A DNA stretch of 64,000 nucleotides, taken from positions 806,001 to 870,000 of the forward strand of contig NZ_JASISM010000001.1 of the NCBI RefSeq assembly GCF_030063145.1, read 5' to 3'. Both the position numbers and the translations under genes were made by a program. Origin of the DNA: Cryobacterium sp. PH31-L1. Its GTDB lineage: Bacteria > Actinomycetota > Actinomycetes > Actinomycetales > Microbacteriaceae. Under the pieces are notes generated by a model. That model ran no database searches. It was given only the letters and a program-made list of their open reading frames with translations, and had not been told where the DNA came from. Below are positions 43,699 to 53,082 of this stretch, in pieces. The stretch's first letter is position 1. The number at the start of each line of letters is the position of its first letter.

Positions 43699-43848
43699 CG
43701 AATCTGTCAGAGAAAGTCGGCAAATGCCTTGTCGAAACGTGCATCAGGGTCCTACCCTGCGCGGGCCGACAGCCTACAGGCGCCACCACGCACACCCGCA
43801 GCGCCGTTCACAATCGGCGACAGTGCAGAACCCAAGGAGATCACCACC

Positions 43849-44994
43849 ATGGCATCACAAGCGAACCGCGAGAAGGCCCTCGAAACCGCCCTCGCGCAAA
43901 TCGATCGTCAATTCGGAAAGGGATCGGTTATGCGCCTCGGCAGCGACGAACGCGCCCCCGTCGAGACCATTTCTACCGGGTCGGTTGCTCTCGACGTCGC
44001 ACTAGGTATAGGCGGGTTACCGCGTGGTCGCATCGTGGAGATCTACGGCCCGGAATCCTCGGGTAAGACCACCCTCACCCTGCACGCCATCGCGAACGCG
44101 CAGAAGAACGGCGGTATTGCCGCCTTCATCGACGCCGAGCACGCTCTCGACCCGGAGTACGCCAAGAAGCTCGGCGTCGACATCGATGCCCTCCTTGTCT
44201 CCCAGCCCGATACCGGTGAGCAGGCCCTCGAAATCGCCGACATGCTCGTGCGAAGCGGGTCCATCGACCTCATCGTCGTCGACTCCGTTGCCGCCCTGGT
44301 GCCGCGCGCCGAGATCGAGGGCGAGATGGGGGACTCGCACGTCGGCCTGCAGGCCCGGCTCATGTCCCAGGCACTGCGTAAGCTCACCGGTGGCCTCAGT
44401 CAGACCAACACCACAATGATCTTCATCAACCAGTTGCGCGAGAAGATCGGTGTGTTCTTCGGCAGCCCCGAGACCACCTCGGGCGGTAAAGCCCTCAAGT
44501 TCTACGCCTCGGTGCGACTCGACATTCGCCGCATTGAAACTCTCAAAGACGGCACGGATGCCATCGGTAACCGCACCAGGGTCAAGGTCGTCAAGAACAA
44601 GATGGCGCCGCCTTTCAAGCAGGCCGAGTTCGACATCATGTATGGCATCGGCATCTCCCGTGAGGGTAGCCTGATCGACTTCGGTGTCGATCAGGGCATC
44701 GTCAAGAAGTCCGGCGCCTGGTACACCTACGATGGCGACCAACTCGGCCAGGGTAAAGAGAACTCGCGCAACTTCCTGCTCAAGAACCCGGACATGGCAA
44801 ACGAGATCGAGCGCAAGATTCTGATCAAGCTCGGCGTCGGTCCAGAGGGCATCGCTGCCAAGGCCGCCGAAAAGGCCGCTGCCGCTATCGCCCTGGAGGC
44901 CGAAACCAAGGCCAAGGCCGAAGCGGATGCCGCAGCTCTGCTGGGCGGCGGCCCGGTCGTCACCAAGGCGGCCCCCGCCCGCAAGACCGCCTAA
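43849..44994 (+). CDS. recA: Recombinase RecA
   Basis: A 381-residue RecA. Walker [14 protein letters not shown] (about residues 65-77), [22 protein letters not shown] with L1, the L2 loop region [19 protein letters not shown] and an Ala/Lys-rich C-terminus are intact; there is no intein. The start is ATG 43849 with CAAGGAGA upstream. It catalyses strand exchange and LexA self-cleavage. recX follows after 60 bases. Confidence 0.96.
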   Translation: MASQANREKALETALAQIDRQFGKGSVMRLGSDERAPVETISTGSVALDVALGIGGLPRGRIVEIYGPESSGKTTLTLHAIANAQKNGGIAAFIDAEHALDPEYAKKLGVDIDALLVSQPDTGEQALEIADMLVRSGSIDLIVVDSVAALVPRAEIEGEMGDSHVGLQARLMSQALRKLTGGLSQTNTTMIFINQLREKIGVFFGSPETTSGGKALKFYASVRLDIRRIETLKDGTDAIGNRTRVKVVKNKMAPPFKQAEFDIMYGIGISREGSLIDFGVDQGIVKKSGAWYTYDGDQLGQGKENSRNFLLKNPDMANEIERKILIKLGVGPEGIAAKAAEKAAAAIALEAETKAKAEADAAALLGGGPVVTKAAPARKTA

Positions 44995-45054
44995 CCAGGC
45001 CGCGCCACAAAAACAGCAGTACCGCAGCACGACAACGGAAGGTAGGTCACGCCA

Positions 45055-45807
45055 ATGGTGCACTTCGAACCTCAGGACGATGCAGCAGAACTCGCCGACT
45101 CCGGGTTGGCTCCAGTGACCTATCTGCCCGGTGCGGCACCGGGCATGAAGCGCCGCTCGCCGCTCGATCCCCGCCCGGCGGAGGTCGACAGGTTCGCCGC
45201 CGCGGCGGCTGCCGCTCGGGAGGCAGAGTCCGCCGCCGATATCGAGGCCGCGGGTATCGACCGCGACCAGGTCGACGACGCATCCACAGCAACAGACTTT
45301 GCTGCTGATGCGGGGGACCAGCGGGAGCGGGCCGAAAAGGTGCTGTTGCACCGGCTTCGCGGTCGCTCCCTCTCCACGGTCGAAGCCCGCCTGGTACTAA
45401 ACGCTACCGGGGTCGACTCCCGTGAAGCCAGCGAGATCATCGAGAAATTCATTGACCTGAACTACCTCGACGAAGCGAAGCTCGCCGATCAGATCATCCA
45501 CAGCCACAACGTGCGCAAGGGCCTGGGCCGCACCGGCGTTGAAGCCGAAATGCGCAGGCGCAAACTCGACCCGGGCGTCATGATGGACAAGCTCGAAGAA
45601 CTTCCCGACGACGAGGCAGAACGCGCCATCGACCTGGCCACCAAGCGCATTGGGCAAATGGAACGCTTCGACGATCAGACCATCGACCGTCGCCTCACCG
45701 GCTTTCTCATGCGTAAGGGCTACAGCTCGGCAGCGGTACGACTCGCCGTCAAAGCCGCCATGGACGGCCGTGGCGGCGGGGGCGCATCCCGAGTACGGTT
45801 TCGCTGA
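45055..45807 (+). CDS. recX: Regulatory protein RecX
   Basis: A 250-residue protein whose last 155 residues are the RecX three-helix repeats (LLHRLRGRSLSTVEARLVL, FIDLNYLDEAKLADQIIHSH, GLGRTGVEAEMRRRKL). The N-terminal 90 residues are an acidic, Ala-rich extension common in Microbacteriaceae. RecX limits RecA filament growth. Confidence 0.87.
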   Translation: MVHFEPQDDAAELADSGLAPVTYLPGAAPGMKRRSPLDPRPAEVDRFAAAAAAAREAESAADIEAAGIDRDQVDDASTATDFAADAGDQRERAEKVLLHRLRGRSLSTVEARLVLNATGVDSREASEIIEKFIDLNYLDEAKLADQIIHSHNVRKGLGRTGVEAEMRRRKLDPGVMMDKLEELPDDEAERAIDLATKRIGQMERFDDQTIDRRLTGFLMRKGYSSAAVRLAVKAAMDGRGGGGASRVRFR

Positions 45808-45881
45808 TGCTGGCCACTGATGCCGGCGCGGGTCCGGCTCACGGCCCGCACACCGAATTGCTCGCGTAAACTGTTCTCACT

Positions 45882-47486
45882 ATGAGTATCGTCGCCCCCG
45901 AACTAGCCCGCCGAACCGTGATCACACCCTCGGCAGCCGCGATCGACGAGTCGGGGCGCGCGCGCACATACGAGGTGCGCACCTTCGGCTGCCAGATGAA
46001 CGTGCACGACTCCGAACGACTCAGCGGTTCACTTGAGGCAGCAGGCTACGTCTCGGCCGACGGCGGCGAAGCCGACATCGTTGTGATCAACACCTGCGCC
46101 GTTCGCGAGAACGCCGACAACAAGCTCTACGGCAACCTCGGCTACCTCGCCTCGGTCAAGCGCAAGCACGCCGGCATGCAGATCGCCGTTGGTGGCTGCC
46201 TCGCTCAAAAAGACAAGACGACCATCCTCGAGAAAGCACCCTGGGTCGACGTCGTGTTCGGCACCCACAACATGGGTTCCCTGCCCAGCCTGCTCGAACG
46301 GGCCCGTCACAACGGTGAGGCTCAACTCGAAATTCTCGAATCCCTCGAGACCTTTCCCTCGACCCTGCCCACCAAGAGAGACTCCAGCTACAGCGGCTGG
46401 GTCTCCATCTCGGTTGGTTGTAACAACACCTGCACCTTCTGCATCGTTCCTGCCCTGCGCGGCAAGGAGAAGGACCGCCGCCCGGGCGAGATCCTCGCCG
46501 AGATCCAAGCCCTCGTTGATGACGGGGCAATCGAAGTCACCCTGCTCGGCCAGAACGTCAACTCTTACGGGGTCGAATTCGGCGACAAGCTCGCGTTTGG
46601 CAAGCTGCTGCGTGCGGCCGGCAAGATCGGGGGGCTGGAACGCATCCGCTTCACCAGCCCGCACCCCGCCGCATTCACCGACGATGTCATCGACGCCATG
46701 GCCGAAACGCCGGCCGTCATGCCGCAGCTGCACATGCCGCTGCAGTCGGGCTCCGATCGTATCCTCAAGTCCATGCGGCGTTCCTACCGCGGCGCGAAGT
46801 TCCTCGGCATTCTCGACCGGGTGCGCGCCCAGATGCCGAACGCCGCCATAAGCACCGACATTATCGTCGGCTTCCCCGGCGAGACCGAAGAGGACTTTCA
46901 GGAAACCCTGCGGGTTGTCGAACAGGCCAGGTTCGCGACGGCCTTCACCTTTCAGTACTCCATTCGCCCGGGCACGCCCGCCGCTACCATGCCCGACCAG
47001 GTGCCCAAGGCCATCGTGCAGGATCGCTACGAGCGACTCGCGGCCCTGCAAGAGCGCATCTCCCTCGAAGAAAACCAGGCCATGATCGGCCGCGAGGTTG
47101 AACTCCTCGTCGCCAACGAGGGCCGCAAGGACAGCGACACCCACCGGCTGAGCGGGCGCGCTCCCGACAGCCGTCTCGTGCACTTTGACGTGCCTGCCGG
47201 CTCGCCGCGGCCTCGGCCCGGCGACATGGTCACCGTGGTTGTCACCCAGGCCGCACCGTTCCACCTCATCGCCGACTCCAGCGACGGTGCGCCGCTCCGG
47301 ATCCGCACGACGCGGGCCGGCGACGCGTGGGACCGTATGGAAGCCGAATCCTGCGGGGTACCCGCTCATGGCGGTGCAACCGGTGGGACCGGCCCCGTTT
47401 CGCTTGGTCTGCCGACGATCGGCCTGCGGCTCGAGGGTGGCTCTACCACCATCCCCATCTACAACGTGAACGACGACGAGCGCTAG
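45882..47486 (+). CDS. miaB: tRNA-2-methylthio-N6-dimethylallyladenosine synthase
   Basis: A 534-residue radical SAM methylthiotransferase. The N-terminal cluster domain has [23 protein letters not shown] and [10 protein letters not shown]. The radical SAM motif is [13 protein letters not shown] (CxxxCxxC, about residue 179), followed by a TRAM domain ([27 protein letters not shown]). It modifies A37 of tRNAs reading U-starting codons. TAAACT (45867-45872) ends nine bases before the ATG, so the leader is very short. miaA follows. Confidence 0.93.
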   Translation: MSIVAPELARRTVITPSAAAIDESGRARTYEVRTFGCQMNVHDSERLSGSLEAAGYVSADGGEADIVVINTCAVRENADNKLYGNLGYLASVKRKHAGMQIAVGGCLAQKDKTTILEKAPWVDVVFGTHNMGSLPSLLERARHNGEAQLEILESLETFPSTLPTKRDSSYSGWVSISVGCNNTCTFCIVPALRGKEKDRRPGEILAEIQALVDDGAIEVTLLGQNVNSYGVEFGDKLAFGKLLRAAGKIGGLERIRFTSPHPAAFTDDVIDAMAETPAVMPQLHMPLQSGSDRILKSMRRSYRGAKFLGILDRVRAQMPNAAISTDIIVGFPGETEEDFQETLRVVEQARFATAFTFQYSIRPGTPAATMPDQVPKAIVQDRYERLAALQERISLEENQAMIGREVELLVANEGRKDSDTHRLSGRAPDSRLVHFDVPAGSPRPRPGDMVTVVVTQAAPFHLIADSSDGAPLRIRTTRAGDAWDRMEAESCGVPAHGGATGGTGPVSLGLPTIGLRLEGGSTTIPIYNVNDDER

Positions 47487-47490
47487 GAGC

Positions 47491-48474
47491 TTGTCGCCTG
47501 TACCAGCGGGGACAGCCGACCCAGCGGCTCTGATCGCGATCGTCGGGTCGACCGGCACCGGCAAGTCTGAGCTGTCGCTCGATCTGGCCGAACGGCTGAT
47601 CCAACGCGGCCAGCCAGCCGAAATCGTCAACGCCGACGCCATGCAGCTCTACCGCGGCATGGACATCGGGACCGCCAAACTCACCGTTGCCGAACGCCGC
47701 GGCATTCCGCACCACCTACTCGACGTGCTCGACGTGACCGACGAAGCCACCGTCAGCAATTACCAAACAGATGCCCGCGCCGCCATCACCGAGATCCGCG
47801 CGCGCGGGGCCGTGCCCATCCTGGTCGGCGGCTCTGGCCTGTACGTCTCCTCGGTCGTGTTCGACTTTCAGTTTCCCGGAACCGATCCGGTATTGCGTGC
47901 CCGGCTCGAAGCCGCACTCAGCGCGAGCGGACCTGGCCTGATGTACAGCCGGCTGCAGGCCGTCGACCCGCAGGCCGCCCTACGCATTGGCCCGAGCAAC
48001 GGTCGCCGACTGGTGCGGGCCCTGGAGATCGTCGAACTCACCGGAGCCCCGCACCTGGCGGCTTTGCCCGAGGAACCGATCTACTGGCAGCCCAGCGTGC
48101 TGCTCGGCCTGCGCACTCCGCGCGAACAGCTCACCCCGCGGCTTGACGCCCGGGTCGAGCGGATGTGGGCGGCCGGCATCGTCGACGAAGCCCGAGGGCT
48201 GCTCGCGGCCGGCATCGAAAACGGAGTGACGGCGAGCCGCGCGATCGGGTACGCCCAGGCGCTCGGCCAGGTACACGGTACGCTCAGCCAGGCTGAGGCC
48301 GTCGAAGCAACCCAACAGCTGACCCGACGTTATGCCCGCCGCCAGGTGAGCTGGTTCAAACGCTACGCGCACGCCCTCTGGGTGGAATCCGATGCGGCTG
48401 ACCGGGTCGATGATGTTCTCGCCCACTTTGACCGGGGCAGTGCGCCCAGTGCCCTCCCGGCACGCAAGCGCTGA
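47491..48474 (+). CDS. miaA: tRNA dimethylallyltransferase
   Basis: A 327-residue enzyme that isopentenylates A37 of tRNA, making the substrate for MiaB. The P-loop [40 protein letters not shown] and HHLLDVLDV are family motifs. The only possible start is TTG 47491, and AGGAG sits almost against it within the miaB stop region, which suggests translational coupling to miaB. Confidence 0.92.
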   Translation: MSPVPAGTADPAALIAIVGSTGTGKSELSLDLAERLIQRGQPAEIVNADAMQLYRGMDIGTAKLTVAERRGIPHHLLDVLDVTDEATVSNYQTDARAAITEIRARGAVPILVGGSGLYVSSVVFDFQFPGTDPVLRARLEAALSASGPGLMYSRLQAVDPQAALRIGPSNGRRLVRALEIVELTGAPHLAALPEEPIYWQPSVLLGLRTPREQLTPRLDARVERMWAAGIVDEARGLLAAGIENGVTASRAIGYAQALGQVHGTLSQAEAVEATQQLTRRYARRQVSWFKRYAHALWVESDAADRVDDVLAHFDRGSAPSALPARKR

Positions 48475-48518
48475 GCTGCCCGGAAGCTCTTGCAGCGGCC
48501 GCCCCGTAAACTGGCAGC

Positions 48519-49400
48519 ATGGGCATCACTCTGAACTTCACCAAGGGCCACGGCACGGGCAACGACTTCGTGCTGTTCGCTGATCCCGACGGAACAACGG
48601 AGCTCACTCCGGCGCAGATTCGGGCTGTGTGCGATCGCAAGTTCGGCGTCGGTGCGGACGGCATCATCCGCGCGGTGCGTAGCAAGAACCTGCCCGACGG
48701 CGCGGCCGCCCTCGCTGAAGACGACGCGGCCGAATGGTTCATGGACTACTGGAACGCCGACGGGACCGTCTCGGAAATGTGCGGCAACGGCATCCGTGTC
48801 TATGCCAAATTCTTGATTGAGAACGACCTCGCCGAGCTGCTTCCCGGCGATACCCTGACCATCGGCACCCGCGGCGGCGTGCGCGACGTTCAGCGCAACG
48901 CTTCCGGCTTTCAGGTGGACCTCGGCCGATGGAAGCTCGACGGCACCGAACCGCTCGTGCGCACCAAGAACCTGCCAGTGGCGCGCCCGGGCCTCGGCAT
49001 CAACGTGGGTAACCCGCACACGGTCGTCGCCCTAGCCGATGACGACGAACTCGATGCGGCCGACCTCACCTTCATTCCGCAACTCGATCCGGAACCGGTC
49101 GACGGCGTGAACGTTGAATTCGTCGTGCCCAACGAACCGCTGGTTGTCAACGGCGTCGGACGCTTCCGCATGCGCGTGCACGAGCGCGGCAGCGGGGAGA
49201 CGCTGTCCTGTGGCACGGGAGCGGTCGCGGCCGCCCTGGCCACCCGGCACTGGGCCGGCAAGTCGGCGCCGCACCAGTGGCGTGTTGAGGTTCCCGGCGG
49301 CGTGCTGGGGGTGCGCATGTTTCCGGCCGAGGACGGCGAGCACGTGTCGCTGTCCGGGCCGGCCGAGCTCGTCTTCGACGGGGTTCTGAACTTAGGGTAG
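48519..49400 (+). CDS. dapF: Diaminopimelate epimerase
   Basis: A 293-residue enzyme converting LL- to meso-diaminopimelate for lysine and peptidoglycan. The two catalytic cysteines lie in [13 protein letters not shown] and in [16 protein letters not shown]. The substrate loop [12 protein letters not shown] is at the start. TAAACT (48507-48512) six bases before the ATG marks a leaderless mRNA. Confidence 0.93.
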   Translation: MGITLNFTKGHGTGNDFVLFADPDGTTELTPAQIRAVCDRKFGVGADGIIRAVRSKNLPDGAAALAEDDAAEWFMDYWNADGTVSEMCGNGIRVYAKFLIENDLAELLPGDTLTIGTRGGVRDVQRNASGFQVDLGRWKLDGTEPLVRTKNLPVARPGLGINVGNPHTVVALADDDELDAADLTFIPQLDPEPVDGVNVEFVVPNEPLVVNGVGRFRMRVHERGSGETLSCGTGAVAAALATRHWAGKSAPHQWRVEVPGGVLGVRMFPAEDGEHVSLSGPAELVFDGVLNLG

Positions 49401-49566
49401 TTCGGTTTCGGGTGGGGCCGTGGCGGCGGGGTCACCCGCTCATCGCTCAGACATAGCGGGTGCGCAGGGCACTCCGCAAAAGGCGTGCGGAGCACCTTGC
49501 TTACCCGCGAGACTCGCAGCCCCGCGGGAAACCCCGCCTCTACGACCGGTTGACCGGAAATTGGGA

Positions 49567-50175
49567 TTAAGAGCGGTGTACCTGGAGCACTCGGAAGCCC
49601 TTACTGATGGCCTCACGCGTGGTTTCGAAGTTGTCGGGGAGCTCGGCCGCGAGCCAACGCTGGAGCGAATCCGAACCGAGGTTGCGTTGCACGACGAGCC
49701 AGGCATCCGCTTCTGATTCGAGGCGGGGCAACCAGGTCGTCATGAGCCCGTGCAGTTCGTCCTTGCCGACGCGAATCGGCGGGTTCGACCAGATGGTGCG
49801 AAAGCTGATGTCGGTGGGCACATCGGCGGCGAGCACGGCGTTGATGTTGGTCAGACCGAGCGAGGCGGCGTTCGTGCGCACGAGATCGAGGGCACGCTCG
49901 TTGACGTCGACAGCCCAGATGGTGGCGTCGGGGGAGGCCATGGCGAGGTGCAGGGCGATCGGACCCCAGCCGCAACCGAGGTCGAGAAAGTGACCGGTGA
50001 GGGGCGGCTCGGGGGCGTACTTGAGCAGAACCTCGGTACCACCGTCAATGTGGGCGGGGCTGAAGACCGAATTGGCGGTCGTCAGGAGCCGATCCTGACC
50101 GTGCAACTGCACCGAGATCTGGCGGGTTTTCAGTACGGTGCCGGGTGCCGGAGAAAAATAGTGGTCGGACGACAT
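49567..50175 (-). CDS. RsmC-like small-domain methyltransferase
   Basis: A 202-residue SAM-dependent methyltransferase. FLDLGCGWGPIALHLA is the SAM motif and IWSNPPIRVGKDELH the NPP catalytic motif of RNA guanine N2-methyltransferases, pointing to a 16S/23S rRNA guanine methyltransferase. The N-terminal half of E. coli RsmC is missing, as in other single-domain relatives. It is divergent from hflX. Confidence 0.84.
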   Translation of the reverse strand: MSSDHYFSPAPGTVLKTRQISVQLHGQDRLLTTANSVFSPAHIDGGTEVLLKYAPEPPLTGHFLDLGCGWGPIALHLAMASPDATIWAVDVNERALDLVRTNAASLGLTNINAVLAADVPTDISFRTIWSNPPIRVGKDELHGLMTTWLPRLESEADAWLVVQRNLGSDSLQRWLAAELPDNFETTREAISKGFRVLQVHRS

Positions 50176-50216
50176 AGGAGGGAACCTTTCAACTTCGTTG
50201 AACTAAGGTTAATGGG

Positions 50217-51809
50217 ATGAATGATCCAACGGCGCCCTCGGGCAACGACGCGGTAGAAAACACCGCGGCAGTAAACACAGGCGCAGAAGCCCCAGACGCA
50301 GACGATGTCGTCGCGCGCGTGTTGGCCAGCGCGGACAGCAAAGCTGCCGGGTACTCCCTGTTCCGCAGCGGGGCAGCCCAGGCCCTGCAAACTCACGCAT
50401 CCGGCGAGTATGACGGAAGCGAGCACGACGGCGAGCAGTCCGAACGTGCTGACCGCAACGCCCTGCGGCGAGTCGGCGGGCTTTCGACCGAGCTGGAAGA
50501 TGTCACCGAGGTTGAGTACCGCCAACTGCGGCTCGAAAACGTCGTTCTCGTGGGTGTCTACACGCACGGCACGGTCGATGACGCCGAGAACTCCATGCGC
50601 GAACTGGCCGCCCTCGCCGAAACCGCCGGGGCAACCGTACTCGACGGTCTGCTGCAGCGTCGGGCTACGCCCGACCCGAGCACCTACCTCGGCAAGGGCA
50701 AGGCCCAGGAAGTGGCCGACATCGTGAAGGCGCTCGGCGCTGACACCGTCATCGCCGACACTGAATTGGCACCCAGCCAGCGCCGTGCCCTTGAAGACGT
50801 GGTCAAGGTGAAGGTCATCGACCGCACCGCCGTGATCCTCGACATTTTCAGCCAGCATGCCAAGAGCCGTGAGGGCAAGGCGCAGGTCGAACTCGCCCAG
50901 ATGGCCTACATGCTGCCGCGCCTGCGTGGCTGGGGTGACTCGATGTCCCGCCAGGCCGGTGGCCAGGTCGGTGGCACCGGTGCCGGCATGGGCTCCCGTG
51001 GCCCCGGTGAGACCAAGATCGAACTCGACCGACGTCGAATTCACACCCGGATGTCCAAACTGCGTAAGCAGATGGTCGAGATGAAGCCGGCTCGCGAGGC
51101 CAAGCGCGCCAACCGCAAGCGCAATGCCGTTCCCTCGGTCGCCATCGTCGGGTACACCAATGCCGGCAAGTCCAGCCTGCTCAACCGCATCACCAAGGCC
51201 GGTGTGCTGGTTGAGAACTCCCTGTTCGCGACCCTTGACGCCACCGTACGCAAGTCGACGACCGCCGACGGGCGCCTGTACACCCTCACCGACACGGTCG
51301 GTTTCGTGCGCAACCTGCCGCACCAGCTGGTCGAAGCCTTTCGCTCAACCCTGGAAGAAGTCGCCGACGCCGACGTCATCGTGCACGTCGTTGACGGTTC
51401 CCACCCCGACCCCGTGGCCCAGCTCGCCACCGTGCGCGACGTCATCTCCGAGGTCGGCGCCCGCGATATTCCTGAACTGGTCGTCTTCAACAAGAGCGAC
51501 CTGATCAGCGACGACGACCGGCTGGTACTGCGCGGACTGGAGCCGAAGGCAACGTTCGTGTCGGCACGCAGCGGTGAGGGCATAGAGACCGTACTCGCCG
51601 CCGTTGCTCTGCTGCTGCCGACACCGCAGATCGAACTCGACCTGCTCATTCCCTACGATCGCGGCGACCTCATCGCCGTTCTGCACGACGTGGGCCGCAT
51701 CGGGACGACCGAGTACATCGAGACCGGCACCCACGTCACCGCGTTCGTCACTCCCGAGATCGAGCCCCAGTTCGCCCCGTTCGTCATTCTGCCCGCGCTC
51801 TCCGCCTGA
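50217..51809 (+). CDS. hflX: Ribosome-associated GTPase HflX
   Basis: A 530-residue GTPase. The HflX N-domain motifs TYLGKGKAQEVADIV, FSQHAKSREGKAQVELAQM and GGTGAGMGSRGPGETKIELDRR are followed by G1 IVGYTNAGKSSLLNRI, G3 DTVGFV and G4 FNKSDL. The first 90 residues are an acidic, Ala-rich extension. It rescues or splits stalled 70S ribosomes in relatives. TAAGGT (50204-50209) seven bases before ATG indicates a leaderless mRNA. Confidence 0.92.
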   Translation: MNDPTAPSGNDAVENTAAVNTGAEAPDADDVVARVLASADSKAAGYSLFRSGAAQALQTHASGEYDGSEHDGEQSERADRNALRRVGGLSTELEDVTEVEYRQLRLENVVLVGVYTHGTVDDAENSMRELAALAETAGATVLDGLLQRRATPDPSTYLGKGKAQEVADIVKALGADTVIADTELAPSQRRALEDVVKVKVIDRTAVILDIFSQHAKSREGKAQVELAQMAYMLPRLRGWGDSMSRQAGGQVGGTGAGMGSRGPGETKIELDRRRIHTRMSKLRKQMVEMKPAREAKRANRKRNAVPSVAIVGYTNAGKSSLLNRITKAGVLVENSLFATLDATVRKSTTADGRLYTLTDTVGFVRNLPHQLVEAFRSTLEEVADADVIVHVVDGSHPDPVAQLATVRDVISEVGARDIPELVVFNKSDLISDDDRLVLRGLEPKATFVSARSGEGIETVLAAVALLLPTPQIELDLLIPYDRGDLIAVLHDVGRIGTTEYIETGTHVTAFVTPEIEPQFAPFVILPALSA

Positions 51810-51826
51810 TTTCCACCGCCCGTCGG

Positions 51827-51859
51827 CGCACCAATGACACGAACTGTCACATTGGTGCG
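51827..51859. promoter_or_regulatory. Perfect 10-base inverted repeat upstream of metF-metE
   Basis: CGCACCAATG (51827-51836) and CATTGGTGCG (51850-51859), 13 bases apart, with TGACA/TGTCA nested inside. It overlaps the likely -35 region of a promoter with TAGTGT (51878-51883), so it looks like an operator for a methionine-pathway regulator. It could instead be a weak hflX terminator, but no T-run follows. Confidence 0.5.
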
Positions 51860-51918
51860 ACCCAGCGCTGGTGTTGTTAGTGTCTAATCAATCGTTGCCG
51901 ACGGATTCTTTCCCCGGC

Positions 51919-52032
51919 ATGGAGCGACAGCCGAGCCCGGCATCCGCCCGCGAAAACCCACCAGTCTTCTGGTGTGTCCGCGGCCGCCCGGCCACCACCG
52001 CTGCACAGCTTCTGCCGAATGAGGAACCATGA
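51919..52032 (+). CDS. Candidate 37-codon upstream ORF coupled to metF
   Basis: ATG 51919 opens a frame (MERQPSPASARENPPVFWCV, then RGRPATTAAQLLPNEEP) whose TGA overlaps the metF start as ATGA. It includes a CACCAG TCTT CTGGTG hairpin (51959-51974). No ribosome binding site precedes it. It may be a regulatory leader ORF or chance. Confidence 0.35.
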   Translation: MERQPSPASARENPPVFWCVRGRPATTAAQLLPNEEP

Positions 52033-52994
52033 CCGCGATAGGGACTTCCGCGTGTAACGCCCGCCCGGCGTTCTCGTTCGAGGTGTACCCGCCGAAATCG
52101 GTGGCCGCAGCATCCGCTCTCACCCGCACCATCGATCATCTGGCCGCCGCCGGCCCCGAGTTCATCTCGGTCACCTACGGTGCCAACGGTTCGTCGCGCA
52201 ACTCGTCGCTCGACGTGCTGCGCTACATCAAAGACCACACTTCAGTGGATGCCATGGCTCACCTCACCTGCGTCGGCTCCTCGCACGCAGAAGCCAGCCG
52301 CCTCATTCGCGAGTTCCTCGACGCCGGCATCCGCAGCTTTCTGGCCATTCGCGGCGACGCACCCCAGGGTGTGGACGAGGGCGACACCACCTTTCTCGGC
52401 GACCTACACAGTGCGGGCGAGCTGGTGCAGCTCATCCATCGGGTGCAGACCGAACGGGTGCCGTACATCGAGACGGTGATTCCGGGTCTGCCCGGCGCCC
52501 GCGGGGTGAAAACGGAACGCAGCAAGGTACGCATCGGCGTTGCGGCCTTCCCTAACGGCCACCCGAACTCGCGGTCGGTCACCCAAGACATCGACACTCT
52601 GCTGGCCAAGCAGGCCGCAGGCGCCAACCTGGCGATCACCCAGCTGTTCTTCCACGCCGATGACTACCTGAGCTTCATCCAGCGGGCGCGCTCGGCCGGA
52701 GTGCTCTTCCCGATCCTTCCCGGCATCATGCCGGTGACTAGCCCGAACCGGTTGCGCCGTATTCTGCAGTTATCCGGTGAAAAGCTGCCGGCCGAACTCT
52801 CCATCCAGCTCGAGGTCGAACCGACCGACGAAGGCCAGCGCCAGATCGGCATCGACTACGCCGTGCGCCTCGGCCAGGACGTTCTCGCGGGCGGCGCCCC
52901 CGGGCTCCACCTCTACGCCTTCAACCAGCACGATACCGTGCTGAAGGTTTTGGAAGGGTGTGGGGCACTGCCAGTGCCCGCTGCCATGCCCTAG
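52029..52994 (+). CDS. metF: Methylenetetrahydrofolate reductase
   Basis: A 321-residue flavoprotein making 5-methyltetrahydrofolate, the methyl donor of MetE. Family motifs: FSFEVYPPKS with the catalytic Glu, FISVTYGANGSSR, MAHLTCVG, LAIRGDAPQ and QLFFHADDYLSFI. GAGGAA lies just before the ATG. metE follows 88 bases downstream. Confidence 0.92.
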   Translation: MTAIGTSACNARPAFSFEVYPPKSVAAASALTRTIDHLAAAGPEFISVTYGANGSSRNSSLDVLRYIKDHTSVDAMAHLTCVGSSHAEASRLIREFLDAGIRSFLAIRGDAPQGVDEGDTTFLGDLHSAGELVQLIHRVQTERVPYIETVIPGLPGARGVKTERSKVRIGVAAFPNGHPNSRSVTQDIDTLLAKQAAGANLAITQLFFHADDYLSFIQRARSAGVLFPILPGIMPVTSPNRLRRILQLSGEKLPAELSIQLEVEPTDEGQRQIGIDYAVRLGQDVLAGGAPGLHLYAFNQHDTVLKVLEGCGALPVPAAMP

Positions 52995-53082
52995 GCCGCA
53001 CGACGCTCAGGCGCCGAGGCCCACCCACCACATTCGTTCCTCCGATCGTTCCAGCCATCATCGCTCCAGTGAAGGAATCACC

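Noticed and set aside
49401..49566. Possible terminator GCACTCCGC/GCGGAGCAC after dapF
   Set aside because: Arms match only partly and no T-run follows; too weak to list. No gene was seen in this gap.
51884..52028. Cobalamin or SAM riboswitch upstream of metF-metE
   Set aside because: No B12-box-like sequence and no recognisable SAM riboswitch core could be found; a small ORF with a hairpin explains the leader better.
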